Shown here piece by piece: positions 45,982 to 57,220 of a stretch of 64,000 bases of DNA. The translations under genes were made by a program, and so were the position numbers. The stretch is from Alphaproteobacteria bacterium (GTDB lineage Bacteria > Pseudomonadota > Alphaproteobacteria > Rhizobiales > Amorphaceae): the NCBI GenBank assembly GCA_030431335.1, contig JAUIJH010000007.1, forward strand, positions 1 through 64,000, given 5' to 3'. Every line of letters starts with the position of its first letter. Within the stretch, counting starts at the first letter, position 1. The notes below the pieces were generated by a model. The model worked only from the letters and a program-made list of their open reading frames with translations. It did not search any database and had not been told where the DNA came from.

Positions 45982-46034
45982 GGCGCGTTGCGCGGCGGGG
46001 GGCGTTCGCGGGGCGGCGAAAGCCGGTCGCCCGG

Positions 46035-46775
46035 TCAGCGCCGCCCGTCGGGGGCGGCGAGGGCGATGGCGAGGAAATCGTCCGCCTTGAGGCTCGCGCC
46101 CCCCACCAGCGCGCCGCCCACGTTGTCGACCGACAGAATCTGCGACGCGTTGGCCGGCTTGACGGAGCCGCCATAGAGGATCGGGACCGCGCGGCTGGAG
46201 AGGCGCCTGGCGAGGCCGGAGCGGATCAGGCCGTGCATCGAGCCGATATCGTCGGTGGAGGCCGTGCGGCCGGTGCCGATGGCCCAGACGGGCTCGTAGG
46301 CGACGATGAGGCCGGCGGGATCGAGCGTATCGGGCAGGCTGCCGATGAGCTGGCGCGTCACCACGGCCTCCGCCTCGCCCGCGTCGCGCTCCTCCTCGCT
46401 TTCGCCGACGCACACGATGGTCCTGAGGCCGGCGCGCTGGGCGGCGAGCGCCTTCTTGGCCACCAGCTCGTCCGATTCGCGGTGGTCGGAACGGCGCTCC
46501 GAGTGGCCCAGGATGACGGCCGTCGCGCCGCTATCGGCAAGCATCCTGGGCGAAACGTTGCCGGTGAAGGCGCCTTCGTCCTCATAGTGGCTGTCCTGCG
46601 CGCCGATTTCGAGCACCGAGCCCTGGGCCTGCTCGGCCAGCCGATGCAGCAGCACAAAAGGTGGGCACACGAGGAGATCGACGCCTTTTGCGGCAGCCTC
46701 GGGCGCACGAGCCAGCATCTTGCCGAATTCCTCCATGGAGGCGGCGTTCATTTTCCAGTTTCCGGCAATCAGCAT
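46035..46775 (-). CDS. tpiA: Triosephosphate isomerase
   Basis: A 246-residue TIM that interconverts glyceraldehyde-3-phosphate and dihydroxyacetone phosphate. Catalytic residues are all present: N6 and K8 in GNWKMN, H91 in GHSERR, E161 in AYEPVWAIGTG. The phosphate-gripping loop 6 is WAIGTG and the C-terminal YGGSVKPAN is standard. The protein starts five or so residues later than many homologues but lacks nothing catalytic. Divergent from ppiD across 153 bases, the typical alphaproteobacterial arrangement. Confidence 0.96.
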   Translation of the reverse strand: MLIAGNWKMNAASMEEFGKMLARAPEAAAKGVDLLVCPPFVLLHRLAEQAQGSVLEIGAQDSHYEDEGAFTGNVSPRMLADSGATAVILGHSERRSDHRESDELVAKKALAAQRAGLRTIVCVGESEEERDAGEAEAVVTRQLIGSLPDTLDPAGLIVAYEPVWAIGTGRTASTDDIGSMHGLIRSGLARRLSSRAVPILYGGSVKPANASQILSVDNVGGALVGGASLKADDFLAIALAAPDGRR

Positions 46776-46928
46776 TCAAAGGGCCTTTGCAAATTCGATC
46801 TCGGTGGGGCAGGTGTGGTGCGGTCGCCGGGGTGCGGGACGCGCTTGCGGCTCGTCTGCCCTCAATTTATCATTCGGACCGCCGCGGGAAAGCGGCTGTC
46901 CCCAGTCAATTGAAATGTTCCTGTTCTC
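46776..46928. promoter_or_regulatory. Divergent tpiA / ppiD promoter region
   Basis: 153 bases between two diverging genes, with AT-richer patches such as ctcaatttatcattcgg near 46860 and caattgaaatgttcc near 46909. It must contain both promoters. I could not fix the elements. Confidence 0.4.
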
Positions 46929-48812
46929 ATGCTGAACGCAATGCGGCGCGGCGCCAAAACCATCTACGCGAAAATCCTCATCGCCGTTCTGGTTGCGGCT
47001 TTTTCGCTGTGGGGCATCTCCGGGTTCGTCAACCAGATCGACCCCACCGAGGTTGCGCGCGCCGGCGATACGCCCGTGCCGGCGGCCGAGTTCGCGCGTG
47101 TCTACGAGCGTGCCATCGCCAACACGGCCCGCCAGTTCGGCCGCCAGCTGACGCCGCAGGAGGCGCTGGCCGTGGGCTTGCCCTCCCAGGTGCTGAGCCA
47201 GCTCGTGACCGAAGCGTTGCAGGTGGACGCCGCCCACGCCATCGGCATCGACATCGGCGACGAGCGGCTGGCCGAGCGCATCCGCCAGGATCCCGCCTTC
47301 GTCGGCTCCACCGGCAAGTTCGACCGCTTCCGGTTCGACCAGATCCTCGCCAGCAACCGCTACAGCGAGGCCGAGTTCATCGAGCTGCAGCGCAAGGCGG
47401 CGGCGCAGGAGATGCTGGTCAACGGCCTGTTCGGCGGCTTCGAGGTCCCCACGCCGTACCTGCAAGCCTATAACCGTTTCCGCAACCAGACCCGCCGCGT
47501 CGCCTTCTTCGTGCTCACCGACGATGCCATCGGCCCCATCGAGACGCCCGACGAGGCCACGCTGCGCGCCTACTACGACGCGCACAAGGACGAGTTCCGC
47601 GCGCCCGAATTCCGCGCCCTGTCGACGGTGACGCTGTCGGCCGAGGCGCTGGCCGATCCGGACGCCGTCAGTGCCGACGCCGTGCAGCGCGCCTACGAGG
47701 TGGAGGGCGCCTTCGCGGCGCCGGAGCGCCGCCGCGTGCAGCAGATCGTGCTCGACGACGAGGAGATCGCCCAGAAGGCGGCCCAGGCCATCAACGACGG
47801 CACGGCCTTCTCCGCCATCCTCACCGAGCTCGACCGCTCCATGGCCGACGCAGACCTCGGCATGGTGGAGCGCGGCGCGCTGGTGGATCCGGCGGTCGCC
47901 GACGCGGCGTTCGGCCTGGAAGAGGGCAAGGCCGCCGCCGTCGACGGGCGCTTCGGGCCGGTCCTGGTGCGCGTCAGCGAGATCGAGCCGGCCGGCAAGC
48001 TGCCGCTGGAGACCGTGGAAGCGCAGATCCGCGCCGAACTCGCGGTCGAGGACGCGCGCGAGCAGATGCGCACGCTCTACGACAGCATCGAGGACGCGGT
48101 GGCGGGCGGCGCGCGCGTGGCGGAGGTCGCCGAGCGCTTCTCGCTGCCCACGCGCACGGTCGAGGGCGTCGACGAGAACGGCGTGACGCCGGACGATTCG
48201 CAGCTCGATCCGCCGCTCGACCCCCAGGTGCTCGCGGCCGCCTTCGGCGCCGATGAGGGCGATGACCCCGAACCGGTCGAGGTGGGCGACAGCTTCAAGT
48301 GGGTGCAGGTCGATGGCATCACCCCCGCCGCGGAGCGTCCGTTCGAGGCGGTCAGCGGCGCTGTCCTCCTCGCCTGGACCGCGGACGAGAAGGAAACCCG
48401 CCTCGCCAAGGTGGCCGAGGAGGCGACCGCCGCCGTCGAAGACGGCACGCCGCCGGAAGAGGTCGCCGCACGATATGGTGTCGACGTCACGGTGAGCGAG
48501 CCGTTCAGCCAGGGTGCGCCGGCGACGGAGCTGCCCCAGGCCGCCAACGCGGCCGCCTTCGAGGGGCCGCTCGGCCACACCGCCTCCGTGCAGGACGCCA
48601 ACGGGGACCAGGTGGTCCTCAAGGTGACGGAAGTGTCCGAGCCCGCCTTCTTCGAGGAGGACGCGGAGCTGCAGGGCGCCCGCAAGGTGCTGGACGAGGG
48701 AATGGTCGACACGATGCTCTACGAGTTCGTGAGCGCCCGCCAGGTCGCAGTCGGCGCCACGGTCAATCAGCCGGTGCTCGATCAGATCATCGGCGTCGGC
48801 GAAACCCGGTAG
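46929..48812 (+). CDS. ppiD: PpiD/SurA-type periplasmic peptidyl-prolyl isomerase
   Basis: A 627-residue envelope foldase. One N-terminal transmembrane anchor (about 14-34, [18 protein letters not shown]) holds a large periplasmic region made of a SurA-N-like chaperone domain (about 40-240), a parvulin-type domain (about 245-370) and a second degenerate isomerase-like domain towards the C terminus. This is the single-anchor PpiD layout rather than SurA. It helps outer-membrane and secreted proteins fold at the Sec exit. Stop lies seven bases before trpD, so it may read into the tryptophan genes, as in other alphaproteobacteria. Confidence 0.9.
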   Translation: MLNAMRRGAKTIYAKILIAVLVAAFSLWGISGFVNQIDPTEVARAGDTPVPAAEFARVYERAIANTARQFGRQLTPQEALAVGLPSQVLSQLVTEALQVDAAHAIGIDIGDERLAERIRQDPAFVGSTGKFDRFRFDQILASNRYSEAEFIELQRKAAAQEMLVNGLFGGFEVPTPYLQAYNRFRNQTRRVAFFVLTDDAIGPIETPDEATLRAYYDAHKDEFRAPEFRALSTVTLSAEALADPDAVSADAVQRAYEVEGAFAAPERRRVQQIVLDDEEIAQKAAQAINDGTAFSAILTELDRSMADADLGMVERGALVDPAVADAAFGLEEGKAAAVDGRFGPVLVRVSEIEPAGKLPLETVEAQIRAELAVEDAREQMRTLYDSIEDAVAGGARVAEVAERFSLPTRTVEGVDENGVTPDDSQLDPPLDPQVLAAAFGADEGDDPEPVEVGDSFKWVQVDGITPAAERPFEAVSGAVLLAWTADEKETRLAKVAEEATAAVEDGTPPEEVAARYGVDVTVSEPFSQGAPATELPQAANAAAFEGPLGHTASVQDANGDQVVLKVTEVSEPAFFEEDAELQGARKVLDEGMVDTMLYEFVSARQVAVGATVNQPVLDQIIGVGETR

Positions 48813-48819
48813 GCGCACG

Positions 48820-49845
48820 ATGGCGAACCTCAAAGCCCTGATGGCCAAAGCGGCGAGCGGCGCGACGCTGTCCCGCCAGGAGGCTTCCGACGCCTTCAAC
48901 ATCCTGATGTCCGGCGAGGCGACGCCGGCCCAGATCGGCGGCCTGCTGATGGCCATGCGCGTGCGCGGCGAGACGGTGGAGGAAATCACCGGCGCCGTGG
49001 AGGTGATGCGCGCCAAGATGATCCCGGTGACGGCGCCGGTCGGCGCCATCGACATCGTCGGCACCGGGGGCGACGCCTCGGGCAGCTACAACGTGTCCAC
49101 CTGCGCGGCCTTCATCGTGGCGGCAGCGGGGGTGCCCGTCGCCAAGCACGGCAACCGGGCGCTGTCGTCCAAATCCGGCGCGGCGGACGTTCTGTCCGCG
49201 CTCGGCGTGCGGATCGACCTGTCACCCATCGGCATTGCCGCCTGCATCGAGAAGGCGGGCATCGGCTTCATGTTCGCGCCCGCCCACCATGCGGCGATGA
49301 AGCATGTGGGCCCGGCGCGGGTGGAACTGGGCACGCGCACGGTGTTCAACCTGCTCGGCCCCTTGTCCAACCCGGCCGGCGTGCGGCGCCAGCTCGTGGG
49401 CGTGTTCTCGCGCGAATGGGTGCGGCCGCTCGCGGACGTGCTGCAGGCGCTCGGCTGCGAGCGCGCCATGGTGGTGCACGGCTCCGACGGGCTCGACGAG
49501 ATGACCACCACCGGCATCAGCTACATCGCCGAGGTCGTGGAGGGCGAAGTCACCGAATCGACGGTGGATCCGGCCGCCCTCGGCCTGCCGCTGGCGGAGC
49601 TGAAGGATCTCATCGGCGGCGACGCGGCCCACAACGCCGCCGCGCTGAGCGCGGTGCTCGCCGGCGAGCCGGGCCCCTACCGCGATATCGCCTGCCTCAA
49701 CGCGGCCGGCGCGCTGGTGGTGGCTGGCGTCGTGGAGACCATCGCCGAGGGGCTCGCGGTGTCGCAGAAGGTGCTGGACGAGGGCCTCGCCAAGAACCGG
49801 CTCGATGCGCTCGTGTCCGTCGCCAACGCGGTGGCGCCTGAATGA
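48820..49845 (+). CDS. trpD: Anthranilate phosphoribosyltransferase
   Basis: A 341-residue TrpD that joins anthranilate to PRPP in tryptophan synthesis. The PRPP/Mg loops [14 protein letters not shown] (about 77-90) and [17 protein letters not shown] (about 107-123) are intact, followed by [22 protein letters not shown] lining the anthranilate tunnel. Length is normal. The stop overlaps the trpC-moaC start as ATGA. No trpG or trpE is next to it, so anthranilate synthase is encoded elsewhere. Confidence 0.96.
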   Translation: MANLKALMAKAASGATLSRQEASDAFNILMSGEATPAQIGGLLMAMRVRGETVEEITGAVEVMRAKMIPVTAPVGAIDIVGTGGDASGSYNVSTCAAFIVAAAGVPVAKHGNRALSSKSGAADVLSALGVRIDLSPIGIAACIEKAGIGFMFAPAHHAAMKHVGPARVELGTRTVFNLLGPLSNPAGVRRQLVGVFSREWVRPLADVLQALGCERAMVVHGSDGLDEMTTTGISYIAEVVEGEVTESTVDPAALGLPLAELKDLIGGDAAHNAAALSAVLAGEPGPYRDIACLNAAGALVVAGVVETIAEGLAVSQKVLDEGLAKNRLDALVSVANAVAPE

Positions 49846-51107
49846 CGGGCGGGGACATTCTCGCCCACATCGAAGCCTATAAGCGGGAGGAGATCGCCGC
49901 CGCCCGCCTCGAAGAAGACGCGGCGGACTGGCGCGCCCGTGCCGAGGCCGCCCCCCCGCCGCGCGATTTTGCTGGCGCGTTGCGCGCCCGCGTCGCCGCC
50001 GGCCAGCCCGCCCTCATTGCCGAGATCAAGAAGGCGAGCCCGTCCAAGGGGTTGATCCGGGCCGATTTCGACCCGCCGCAGCTCGCCCGCGCCTACGCCG
50101 AGGGCGGCGCCACGTGCCTGTCGGTGCTGACCGATGCGCCCTCGTTCCAGGGCGACCCGGCCTTTCTCGGCGCCGCGCGTGCCGCGACCACGCTGCCGGC
50201 CCTGCGCAAGGACTTCATGTATGTCCCCGAGCAGGTGTTTCAGGCGCGCGTATGGGGCGCGGACGCGATCCTCGTCATCCTGACCGCCGTCGACGACGAC
50301 ACCGCGCGGGCGCTGGTGGACGAAGCCGCCGCGCTCGGCATGGCGGCGCTCCTGGAAGTGCACGACGAGCGCGACCTGGAGCGGGCGCTGCGCCTCGATT
50401 CGCCCCTCATCGGCATCAACAATCGCGACCTGCGCACCTTCCACACCGACCTTGCCGTCACCGAGCGGCTGGCGCCGCAGGTCCCGGCCAACCGCATCGT
50501 GATCGGCGAATCGGGCATCGCCGGCAACGACGACGTGCAGCGTCTCGAGCGCGCCGGCGTCCACGCCTTCCTCGTAGGCGAGAGCCTGATGCGCCACGCG
50601 GACGTGACCGAGGCGACGCGCGCGCTGCTCGGCCGCGCGCTGACCCATGTCGGCGCCGACGGGGCGGTGCGCATGGTCGATGTCGGCCGCAAGGCCGAGA
50701 CGGAGCGCGTCGCGGTGGCCGAGGGCAGCATCGCGATGGCGCCGGCCACGCTCGCCGCCATCGAGGCGGGCGATATGAAGAAAGGCGACGTGCTGGGCGT
50801 GGCGCGTGTCGCCGCGATCATGGCCGCCAAGCGCACGTCCGAGCTCATTCCGCTGTGCCACCCGATCCCCATCGACGGCATCACCGTGTCGCTGACGCCC
50901 GATGCGGCGTTGCCGGGCGTGCGCGTGGAGGTTTCCGTCGCCACCACCGGGCGCACCGGCGTGGAGATGGAGGCGCTGACGGCGGTGAGCGTCGCCTGCC
51001 TCACCGTCTACGACATGGCCAAGGCGCTCGACCGGGGCATGACCATCGGGCCGATCCGCCTCCTCGAAAAGGCGGGAGGGCGCTCCGGCCACTGGCGCGC
51101 GGCATGA
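49842..51107 (+). CDS. trpC-moaC: TrpC-MoaC fusion: indole-3-glycerol-phosphate synthase + cyclic pyranopterin monophosphate synthase
   Basis: One 421-residue frame carries two complete enzymes. Residues 1 to about 265 are Trp[40 protein letters not shown]. Residues about 267 to 421 are Moa[60 protein letters not shown], with catalytic Lys in DMAKAL retained. The join reads [13 protein letters not shown], with no linker: it runs from the last TrpC helix straight into the LTH start of MoaC. Normally trpC and moaC are adjacent separate genes in this group, and no in-frame internal ATG lies near the join. The two halves serve unrelated pathways (tryptophan and molybdenum cofactor). Overlaps moeA as ATGA. 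Confidence 0.93.
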   Translation: MTGGDILAHIEAYKREEIAAARLEEDAADWRARAEAAPPPRDFAGALRARVAAGQPALIAEIKKASPSKGLIRADFDPPQLARAYAEGGATCLSVLTDAPSFQGDPAFLGAARAATTLPALRKDFMYVPEQVFQARVWGADAILVILTAVDDDTARALVDEAAALGMAALLEVHDERDLERALRLDSPLIGINNRDLRTFHTDLAVTERLAPQVPANRIVIGESGIAGNDDVQRLERAGVHAFLVGESLMRHADVTEATRALLGRALTHVGADGAVRMVDVGRKAETERVAVAEGSIAMAPATLAAIEAGDMKKGDVLGVARVAAIMAAKRTSELIPLCHPIPIDGITVSLTPDAALPGVRVEVSVATTGRTGVEMEALTAVSVACLTVYDMAKALDRGMTIGPIRLLEKAGGRSGHWRAA

Positions 51108-52273
51108 TCGGCGTCGACGAGGCCCGCGCGCGCCTGTTCGCCGCCGCGCCGCGGATGCCGGCCGAAGCGGTGCCGTTGGCGGCCGCGAGCGGGCGCGTCC
51201 TCGCCGAGCCCATCGTGGCGCGCCGCTCGCAGCCCCCGTTCGACGCCTCCGCCATGGACGGCTACGCCGCCCGTGCCGCCGAGCTGGCCGTGGGCGGTCT
51301 CGCGCTGGTGGGCGAATCGGCGGCCGGCCGGCGCTACGGTGCCCCCATGGCGCCCGGCGAGGCGGTGCGCATCTTCACCGGCGCGCCGGTGCCGGAGGGC
51401 GCCGATACCGTGCTCATCCAGGAAGACGCCGAAATCCGCGACGGCCGCCTCTTCGCCACCGAGGCGATGGGGCCGGGGCGCCACATCCGCCCGGCCGGGC
51501 TCGATTTCCGCCAAGGCGAAACGCTGCTTGGCGCCGGCACGCGCCTGGCGCCGCGCCACGTCGCGCTGGCCGGTGCGGCTGGCTACGGCACGCTCCAGGT
51601 GGCACGGCGCCCGCGCGTCGCGCTGCTGGCCACGGGCGACGAGCTGGTGCCGCCGGGCACCGAGCCGGGGCCGGACGGCATCATCGCCTCCACCACGCCG
51701 GCCATCGCGGCGCTGATCGAGCGCGCCGGCGGCACCGCCGTCGACCTCGGCATCGCGCCCGACCGGCGCGAGGCCATCGCCGAGCGGGCGCGTGCCGGCC
51801 TGGAGGCAGCCGATGTGCTCGTGACCTTGGGCGGCGCCTCGGTGGGCGACCACGACCTGGTGCAGCCGGCGCTGGGCGACCTCGGCATCGCGCTCGATTT
51901 CTGGAAGGTCGCCGTGCGGCCGGGCAAGCCGTTGATGTTCGCGGCGCGGCCGCTCATCCTTGGGTTGCCGGGCAATCCGGTATCGGGCCTGGTGTGTACG
52001 CTGGTTTTCCTGCTGCCGATGGTCGAGGCGATGCAAGGCGTGGCGCGCCCCGGCCCGGAGCTGGAAGAAGGCATCCTGGGCGGATCGCTGGATGCCAACG
52101 GCCCGCGGCGCGACCATGTGAGGGCGCGGATCGAGGCGGGGCGGCTGGTCCCGTTCAAAATTCAGGACTCTTCGATGCTCGCCGTGCTGGCGCAGGCGGA
52201 CGCGCTCATTGTAAGGATGCCTGAGGCGCCGCCAAGCCGCGAGGGAGACGCTTGCCAATACATTGCGCTATAA
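51104..52273 (+). CDS. moeA: Molybdopterin molybdenumtransferase
   Basis: A 389-residue MoeA that inserts molybdate into adenylylated molybdopterin. N-terminal domain with [12 protein letters not shown] near 43-54 and [19 protein letters not shown] near 88-106. Central MPT-binding domain with TGDEL near 178-182 and [13 protein letters not shown] near 241-253. RPGKPLMFA and [10 protein letters not shown] follow, and a small C-terminal beta domain ends the protein. The ATG overlaps the fusion gene's stop. Final gene of the block before the lexA promoter. Confidence 0.95.
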   Translation: MIGVDEARARLFAAAPRMPAEAVPLAAASGRVLAEPIVARRSQPPFDASAMDGYAARAAELAVGGLALVGESAAGRRYGAPMAPGEAVRIFTGAPVPEGADTVLIQEDAEIRDGRLFATEAMGPGRHIRPAGLDFRQGETLLGAGTRLAPRHVALAGAAGYGTLQVARRPRVALLATGDELVPPGTEPGPDGIIASTTPAIAALIERAGGTAVDLGIAPDRREAIAERARAGLEAADVLVTLGGASVGDHDLVQPALGDLGIALDFWKVAVRPGKPLMFAARPLILGLPGNPVSGLVCTLVFLLPMVEAMQGVARPGPELEEGILGGSLDANGPRRDHVRARIEAGRLVPFKIQDSSMLAVLAQADALIVRMPEAPPSREGDACQYIAL

Positions 52274-52309
52274 CGTTTAAGCCGCGATGTGCATCCGTGT
52301 CGAGTTGTA

Positions 52310-52324
52310 GAACACACGATGAAC
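52310..52324 (+). promoter_or_regulatory. LexA box (SOS operator) upstream of lexA
   Basis: GAAC-ACACGAT-GAAC fits exactly the GAAC-N7-GAAC direct repeat recognised by LexA in Hyphomicrobiales. It lies about 90 bases before the lexA start, as expected for autoregulation of the SOS response. Confidence 0.85.
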
Positions 52325-52412
52325 GTGTATAGAGTGTGGACCGAATCGAGTGAAACGATTCGCCAACATGAAGTGAGCCGGCCCTAGGCTGGTGAGCACA
52401 CCAGGTGGACAA

Positions 52413-53135
52413 ATGCTGACGAAGAAGCAGTACGATCTCTTGATGTTCATCCACGAACGGATGACCGAAACGGGCGTGCCACCGTCGTTCGAAGAGATGA
52501 AGGACGCGCTGGAGCTCAAATCCAAGTCGGGTATCCACAGGTTGATCACAGCCTTGGAGGAACGCGGTTTCATCCGGCGCCTGCCCAACCGGGCCCGTGC
52601 GCTGGAAGTCCTGCGCCTGCCCGATTCGATGACACCGGGCGTCCGCCAGAAGGGCTTCTCTCCCGCGGTAATCGAAGGTTCGCTTCAGAAGCCGGCGCCT
52701 GAGCGCACCCCTTTCATTCGCCCGCCGCTGCGTCCCGTACAGCCGAGCGTGGAGGTGGTCGACGTGCCGATGATGGGCCGCATCGCCGCCGGCGTTCCCA
52801 TCGAGGCGATCCAGCAGAAGAGCCACGCGGTGCACCTGCCGGCCGACATGCTGGGCGCGGGCGAGCATTTCGCCCTCGAGGTGCGCGGCGATTCGATGGT
52901 CGACGCCGGCATCCACGACGGCGACACCGTGATCGTGAAACGCACCTCCCACGCCGAGACGGGCGACATCGTCGTCGCGCTGGTGGACGAGGAGGAGGCG
53001 ACGCTGAAGCGCCTGCGCAAGCGCGGCAACACCATCGCCCTGGAAGCGGCCAACCCGCAGTACGAGACGCGCATCTTCGGCGCCGACCGGGTGAGCATTC
53101 AGGGCAAGCTCGCCGCGCTGCTGCGCCACTACTGA
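52413..53135 (+). CDS. lexA: SOS-response repressor LexA
   Basis: A 240-residue LexA. An N-terminal winged helix (about 1-70, [16 protein letters not shown] through [20 protein letters not shown]) binds the SOS box. The self-cleavage bond is A126-G127 in GRIAAGVPI, and the Ser-Lys dyad is S161 in [10 protein letters not shown] and K199 in ATLKRLRK. The 40-residue linker (about 70-115) is longer than in E. coli, as in alphaproteobacteria. Start ATG has AGGTGG four bases upstream. DNA damage with RecA triggers autoproteolysis. An autoregulatory operator lies upstream. Confidence 0.97.
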   Translation: MLTKKQYDLLMFIHERMTETGVPPSFEEMKDALELKSKSGIHRLITALEERGFIRRLPNRARALEVLRLPDSMTPGVRQKGFSPAVIEGSLQKPAPERTPFIRPPLRPVQPSVEVVDVPMMGRIAAGVPIEAIQQKSHAVHLPADMLGAGEHFALEVRGDSMVDAGIHDGDTVIVKRTSHAETGDIVVALVDEEEATLKRLRKRGNTIALEAANPQYETRIFGADRVSIQGKLAALLRHY

Positions 53136-53148
53136 GGCGCGCGCCTTC

Positions 53149-53658
53149 TCAGCGCAGCGCGAACGGCACCGCCGCCAGCGGCGCCCACGGCCCGCCGCGA
53201 TAGTGCCAGAGCTGCAACCCCTCGGCGGTGGCGGCGAAGGGTTCGAAGTCGCGGGCGAGCACCTCCAGCGTCGCGCGCGCCGTCTCCGGGGTCACCTTGT
53301 TCTGGATCGTCACGTGCGGGCGGAATTTCTCCCGATCCTGCCGCGTGAGATCGTCCCGCCATGCGTCGGCCAGCGCCTTGCGCAGCGCGAGCAGCGGCTC
53401 GGAGGCGATGCGGTAGGCGACGCCGCGTCCCAGTTTCATCAGCCCGTCCACGGCGAGCGGAAAGGGTGCGCGACGCGTGTGCGGCGCGATTGCCGCGAGC
53501 AGACGGTTCGGATCCTCGCCCGGCAACGCGTGAAACAGGGTGAGATGGGCCGGTGTGCGGTTGAGGGCGGGCGGAAAATACGCCTGCCGCTGGCGCTCGA
53601 AAAACGCCGCGGTGGCGCTGTCGAATTGCAGGGTGAGGATGACCGGATCGGCTGTCAT
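53149..53658 (-). CDS. 2'-5' RNA ligase / 2H phosphoesterase family protein
   Basis: A 169-residue 2H-superfamily protein. The two H-x-T signatures are HLTLF near 38-42 and HVTIQ near 114-118. Members (LigT/ThpR) hydrolyse or seal 2'-5' RNA or cyclic phosphate bonds; the biological substrate is usually unknown. It converges on lexA with 13 bases between stops and is divergent from aspS across 192 bases. Confidence 0.85.
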   Translation of the reverse strand: MTADPVILTLQFDSATAAFFERQRQAYFPPALNRTPAHLTLFHALPGEDPNRLLAAIAPHTRRAPFPLAVDGLMKLGRGVAYRIASEPLLALRKALADAWRDDLTRQDREKFRPHVTIQNKVTPETARATLEVLARDFEPFAATAEGLQLWHYRGGPWAPLAAVPFALR

Positions 53659-53850
53659 CGCGCGCTTTCGTGCGCGCGCGCCGGCCCGGTGCCTTGACTT
53701 TGGCCGGGCAAGATGGCCCTTGCGGCGCGTCCCCTGGCGTCTGGCGCACGCATCCGCGTACGCCCGCCAGCCGCTCGATACTTGATTTGCGCGCCGCCCC
53801 GACGTGATGCCATGTCGCCCCGACGCGCTCTAAGAAGGAAGGCCCGTTCC

Positions 53851-55626
53851 ATGCACCGCTACCGAAGCCACACCTGTGCCGCGCTGCGCGCCGAGGATGC
53901 GGGCCAGTCCGTCCGCCTGTCCGGGTGGGTCCATCGGGTGCGCGATCATGGCGGCCTCCTGTTCATCGATCTGCGCGACCATTACGGCCTGACCCAGTGC
54001 GTCGCCGACCCCGACTCGCCCGCCTTCAAGCTGGCCGAGACGGTGCGCTCCGAATGGGTGATCCGCATCGACGGCGAGGTCAAGCTGCGCGACGGCGCGA
54101 CCGCCAACGACAAGCTGCCCACCGGCCACGTGGAGGTCTTCATCCGCGAGCTGGAGGTGCTGTCGACGGCGCGCGAGCTGCCGGTGCCGGTGTTCGGCGA
54201 GCCGGAATATCCCGAAGAGACCCGCCTCAAATACCGCTTCCTGGATCTGCGCCGCGAGACGATGCACAACGACATCGTCAAGCGCTCGGCGATTATCTCC
54301 TCGATCCGCCGGCGCATGGTGGAGGAGGGCTTTACCGAGTTCCAGACGCCGATCCTGACGGCCTCCTCGCCCGAGGGCGCGCGCGACTTCCTGGTGCCCT
54401 CGCGGCTGCATCCGGGCAAGTTCTACGCGCTGCCGCAGGCGCCGCAGCAGTTCAAGCAGCTGTGCATGATCGCCGGGTTCGACCGCTACTTCCAGATCGC
54501 TCCCTGCTTCCGCGACGAGGATGCGCGGGCCGACCGTTCGCCGGGCGAGTTCTACCAGCTCGACATCGAGATGAGCTTCGTGGAGCAGGAGGACGTGTTC
54601 GCGGCCGTCGAGCCGGTGCTGCGCGACCTCTTCATCGAGTTTGCCGACGGCAAGCAGGTGACGGCCGGCTTCCCGAAGATCCCCTACGCCGAGGCGCTGG
54701 CGAAGTACGGCACCGACAAGCCGGACCTGCGCAACCCGATCGAGATGGCGGACGTGACGGCGCACTTCGCCGGCTCCGGCTTCAAGGTGTTCGCGGGCAT
54801 GATCGAGGCGGACCCGCGCGTCAAAGTGTGGGCGATCCCGGCCAAGACCGGTGGCAGCCGCGCGTTCTGCGACCGCATGAACAACTGGGCGCAACAGCAG
54901 GGCCAGAAGGGCCTCGGCTACATTTTCTGGCGCGAGGGCGAGGCCGAGGGCGCCGGCCCCGTCGCCAAGAACATCGGTCCGGAGCGCACCGAGGCGCTGC
55001 GCCAGCAGCTCGGCCTCGGCGCGGGCGACGCGGTGTTCTTTCTCGCCGGGCGGCCAGACCAGTTCATGCGCTTCTCCGGCGAGGCGCGGCAGAAGATCGG
55101 CGACGAGCTCAAGCTCTCCGACAAGGACCAGTTCGCCTTCTGCTGGATCGTCGACTTCCCGATGTTTGAGCTCAACGAGGAGACCGGCCGGGTCGATTTC
55201 TCGCACAACCCGTTCTCGATGCCGCAGGGCGGCCTGGAAGCTTTGGAGACGCAGGACCCCCTCACGATCAACGCCTTCCAGTACGACATCGTGTGCAACG
55301 GCATCGAGCTGTCCTCGGGCGCGATCCGGAACCACAAGCCGGAGATCATGAGGAAGGCGTTCGCCATCGCCGGCTACGACGAGAGCGTGCTCGAGGAAAA
55401 GTTCGGCGGCATGCTGACGGCGCTGCAATACGGCGCCCCGCCGCACGGCGGCATCGCGCCGGGCATCGACCGCATCGTCATGCTGTTGTGCGGGCGCGAG
55501 AACCTGCGCGACGTGACGCTGTTCCCCATGAACCAGCGGGCCGAAGACCTGATGATGGGCGCGCCCTCGGAGGTCTCCATGCAGCAGCTGCGCGAGCTGC
55601 ACATCCGCCTCAACCTGCCGAGCTGA
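53851..55626 (+). CDS. aspS: Aspartyl-tRNA synthetase
   Basis: A 591-residue class II synthetase of the bacterial (long) type. Anticodon-binding OB domain at about 1-110 ([23 protein letters not shown]). Motif 2 is [25 protein letters not shown] near 215-239, the bacterial GAD insertion lies at about 290-415 and motif 3 is [13 protein letters not shown] near 536-548. Whether it also charges tRNA-Asn, as in bacteria with Asp-tRNA amidation, cannot be judged from motifs. The ATG at 53851 aligns with the family start; AAGAAGGAAGG lies upstream at a long spacing. Confidence 0.97.
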   Translation: MHRYRSHTCAALRAEDAGQSVRLSGWVHRVRDHGGLLFIDLRDHYGLTQCVADPDSPAFKLAETVRSEWVIRIDGEVKLRDGATANDKLPTGHVEVFIRELEVLSTARELPVPVFGEPEYPEETRLKYRFLDLRRETMHNDIVKRSAIISSIRRRMVEEGFTEFQTPILTASSPEGARDFLVPSRLHPGKFYALPQAPQQFKQLCMIAGFDRYFQIAPCFRDEDARADRSPGEFYQLDIEMSFVEQEDVFAAVEPVLRDLFIEFADGKQVTAGFPKIPYAEALAKYGTDKPDLRNPIEMADVTAHFAGSGFKVFAGMIEADPRVKVWAIPAKTGGSRAFCDRMNNWAQQQGQKGLGYIFWREGEAEGAGPVAKNIGPERTEALRQQLGLGAGDAVFFLAGRPDQFMRFSGEARQKIGDELKLSDKDQFAFCWIVDFPMFELNEETGRVDFSHNPFSMPQGGLEALETQDPLTINAFQYDIVCNGIELSSGAIRNHKPEIMRKAFAIAGYDESVLEEKFGGMLTALQYGAPPHGGIAPGIDRIVMLLCGRENLRDVTLFPMNQRAEDLMMGAPSEVSMQQLRELHIRLNLPS

Positions 55627-55663
55627 TCCCGGCCCGGCCGCGGCCCGCGCCTCCTGTTCGGCG

Positions 55664-57220
55664 CTATCGCGCCAGGTGGTCGGCGAGGCGCAGCGCGAGC
55701 GCGAGCAGCGTCAGCGTCGGGTTGGAGGCGCTGCCGGTGGGGAAGGCGGCGGCGCCGGCGACATAGAGGTTGGCGAGGTCGTGCACCTTGAGATCGGTAT
55801 CGATCACGCTGGTCGCGGGGTCGGTGCCCATCCGCGCGGTGCCCATGTGGTGGTAGAAATCCGCCACCTCCGCGCGCCAGTCCGCCGTGGCGAGCCAGTC
55901 CGGCAGCTGCGCCTCGCCGAGCCCGGTGCGGGCGAGCTCGTCCGCCACCGTGCGTGCGAACACCGCGAAGGTCTTGCGTTCCAGTTCGGTGAGGCGCCAG
56001 GCGATCGCGGCACGGGGCTGGCCCAGCGCGTCTCGCGTCGCGGCGAGCATCACGCGGCTCTCTGGGTTGGGCGCCTGCTCGATGTGCGCCCATAGCGTCA
56101 CGGTGGAGCCCGACGCGGTGGGCGAACGGCCCGTGATCAACGCGCGGGCGAGGCTGGGCAGCTCGCCGAATACCTTGGCGATGGCGCTTGCCGTGCCTGC
56201 GCGGGCCTCGAGGCGGCCGGCCCCGACGGCGCGGTAGAAATCGCGCACCGCGTGATAGGGCGAATCCTGCGGCAGGTGGAACACGATCTCCGCCGTCGCG
56301 TTGAGCACCTGTTCGGATTGCTGCACCGCGGGTGCCAGCGGCACCTTGGGAAACAGGCGATAGTGACGGCGGTTGTGGGGGCGATAGTAGCGGGCGAACG
56401 CGCCGAGATCGCGCGGGACGATGGCGAGCGCGTGGGCACTCGGATGATCCTGGAAATAGCGCCCCACCACGTCGCGGCGATTGCCGATGCCGTTGCCGTC
56501 CGGCGCGGGCGAGGCGAGCATCAGCCGCGCCGTCTCGATGGCCCCGGTGGCGACGACGAAAATCCCCGCCTCGATGCGTCCCTCGCGCCCCTCGCGCGTG
56601 CGCACGCTGGCGTGGGTGACGCGCGCGCCGCCCTCGTCCGCATGGAGCGCCGTGGTGTTGGCGTTGAGGAGCAGGGTGATGTCGTCCGCCGCCTCGAGCT
56701 CGGCGCCGTAGAGGCGCGCGAAATCCTTGCGCCGCGACAGCCACGAGATCTGGCAGCCGATGCGCGCGGGGTCGAAGGGCGGCGGCTCCACGCCGGCAAT
56801 GCGCCAACCGTCGGCGCCGTAGGCCATCCGGTCGAGGTGGAGGAGGCGCTCGGCGGGCGGATAGTAAGGGGCGAGGGTCTCACGGGCGATCGGCCAGCCG
56901 CTGTGGGGCACCCACGCCCGCGCCTCGAAATCGATGGGATCGAACGGCAGGCTCTGGCCGCCCCACAAGGTGGTGGCGCCGCCCAGGACGCGGGCGCGCC
57001 CTTCCGTCGCGCCGGGAAAGGGGTGGCCGTGGATCTCCACCTCGTTCTGGGCGTCGTCGGCCGGGTCGGGCCGCAGCCCGCCCGCCTCGACCAGCAGGAT
57101 CCGCCGGCCCGAGCCTTTGAGCGCGCGCGCCAGAGCGATGCCGGCCGCGCCGGCGCCGATGATGGCGATATCGGCGACCTGGTGGGCGGCGGTGCTGTGA
57201 TCGCAAAAGTCCTGGCGCAT
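55664..57220 (-). CDS. GMC-family FAD-dependent oxidoreductase
   Basis: A 518-residue glucose-methanol-choline oxidoreductase. The ADP-binding loop IIGAGAAGIALARALKGSG lies near 20-38, with VEAGG shortly after. LGGATTLWGGQSL near 83-95 and VVATGAIETARLML near 225 place the FAD and active-site pocket. The C-terminal YHHMGTARMGTDP and NPTLTLLALALRLADHL hold the catalytic histidine region. The start is at 57218-57220 with GAGGA upstream; an upstream in-frame ATG has no site. The LGGxxxxWGG pattern groups it with sugar or choline-type dehydrogenases. Substrate unknown. Confidence 0.88.
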   Translation of the reverse strand: MRQDFCDHSTAAHQVADIAIIGAGAAGIALARALKGSGRRILLVEAGGLRPDPADDAQNEVEIHGHPFPGATEGRARVLGGATTLWGGQSLPFDPIDFEARAWVPHSGWPIARETLAPYYPPAERLLHLDRMAYGADGWRIAGVEPPPFDPARIGCQISWLSRRKDFARLYGAELEAADDITLLLNANTTALHADEGGARVTHASVRTREGREGRIEAGIFVVATGAIETARLMLASPAPDGNGIGNRRDVVGRYFQDHPSAHALAIVPRDLGAFARYYRPHNRRHYRLFPKVPLAPAVQQSEQVLNATAEIVFHLPQDSPYHAVRDFYRAVGAGRLEARAGTASAIAKVFGELPSLARALITGRSPTASGSTVTLWAHIEQAPNPESRVMLAATRDALGQPRAAIAWRLTELERKTFAVFARTVADELARTGLGEAQLPDWLATADWRAEVADFYHHMGTARMGTDPATSVIDTDLKVHDLANLYVAGAAAFPTGSASNPTLTLLALALRLADHLAR

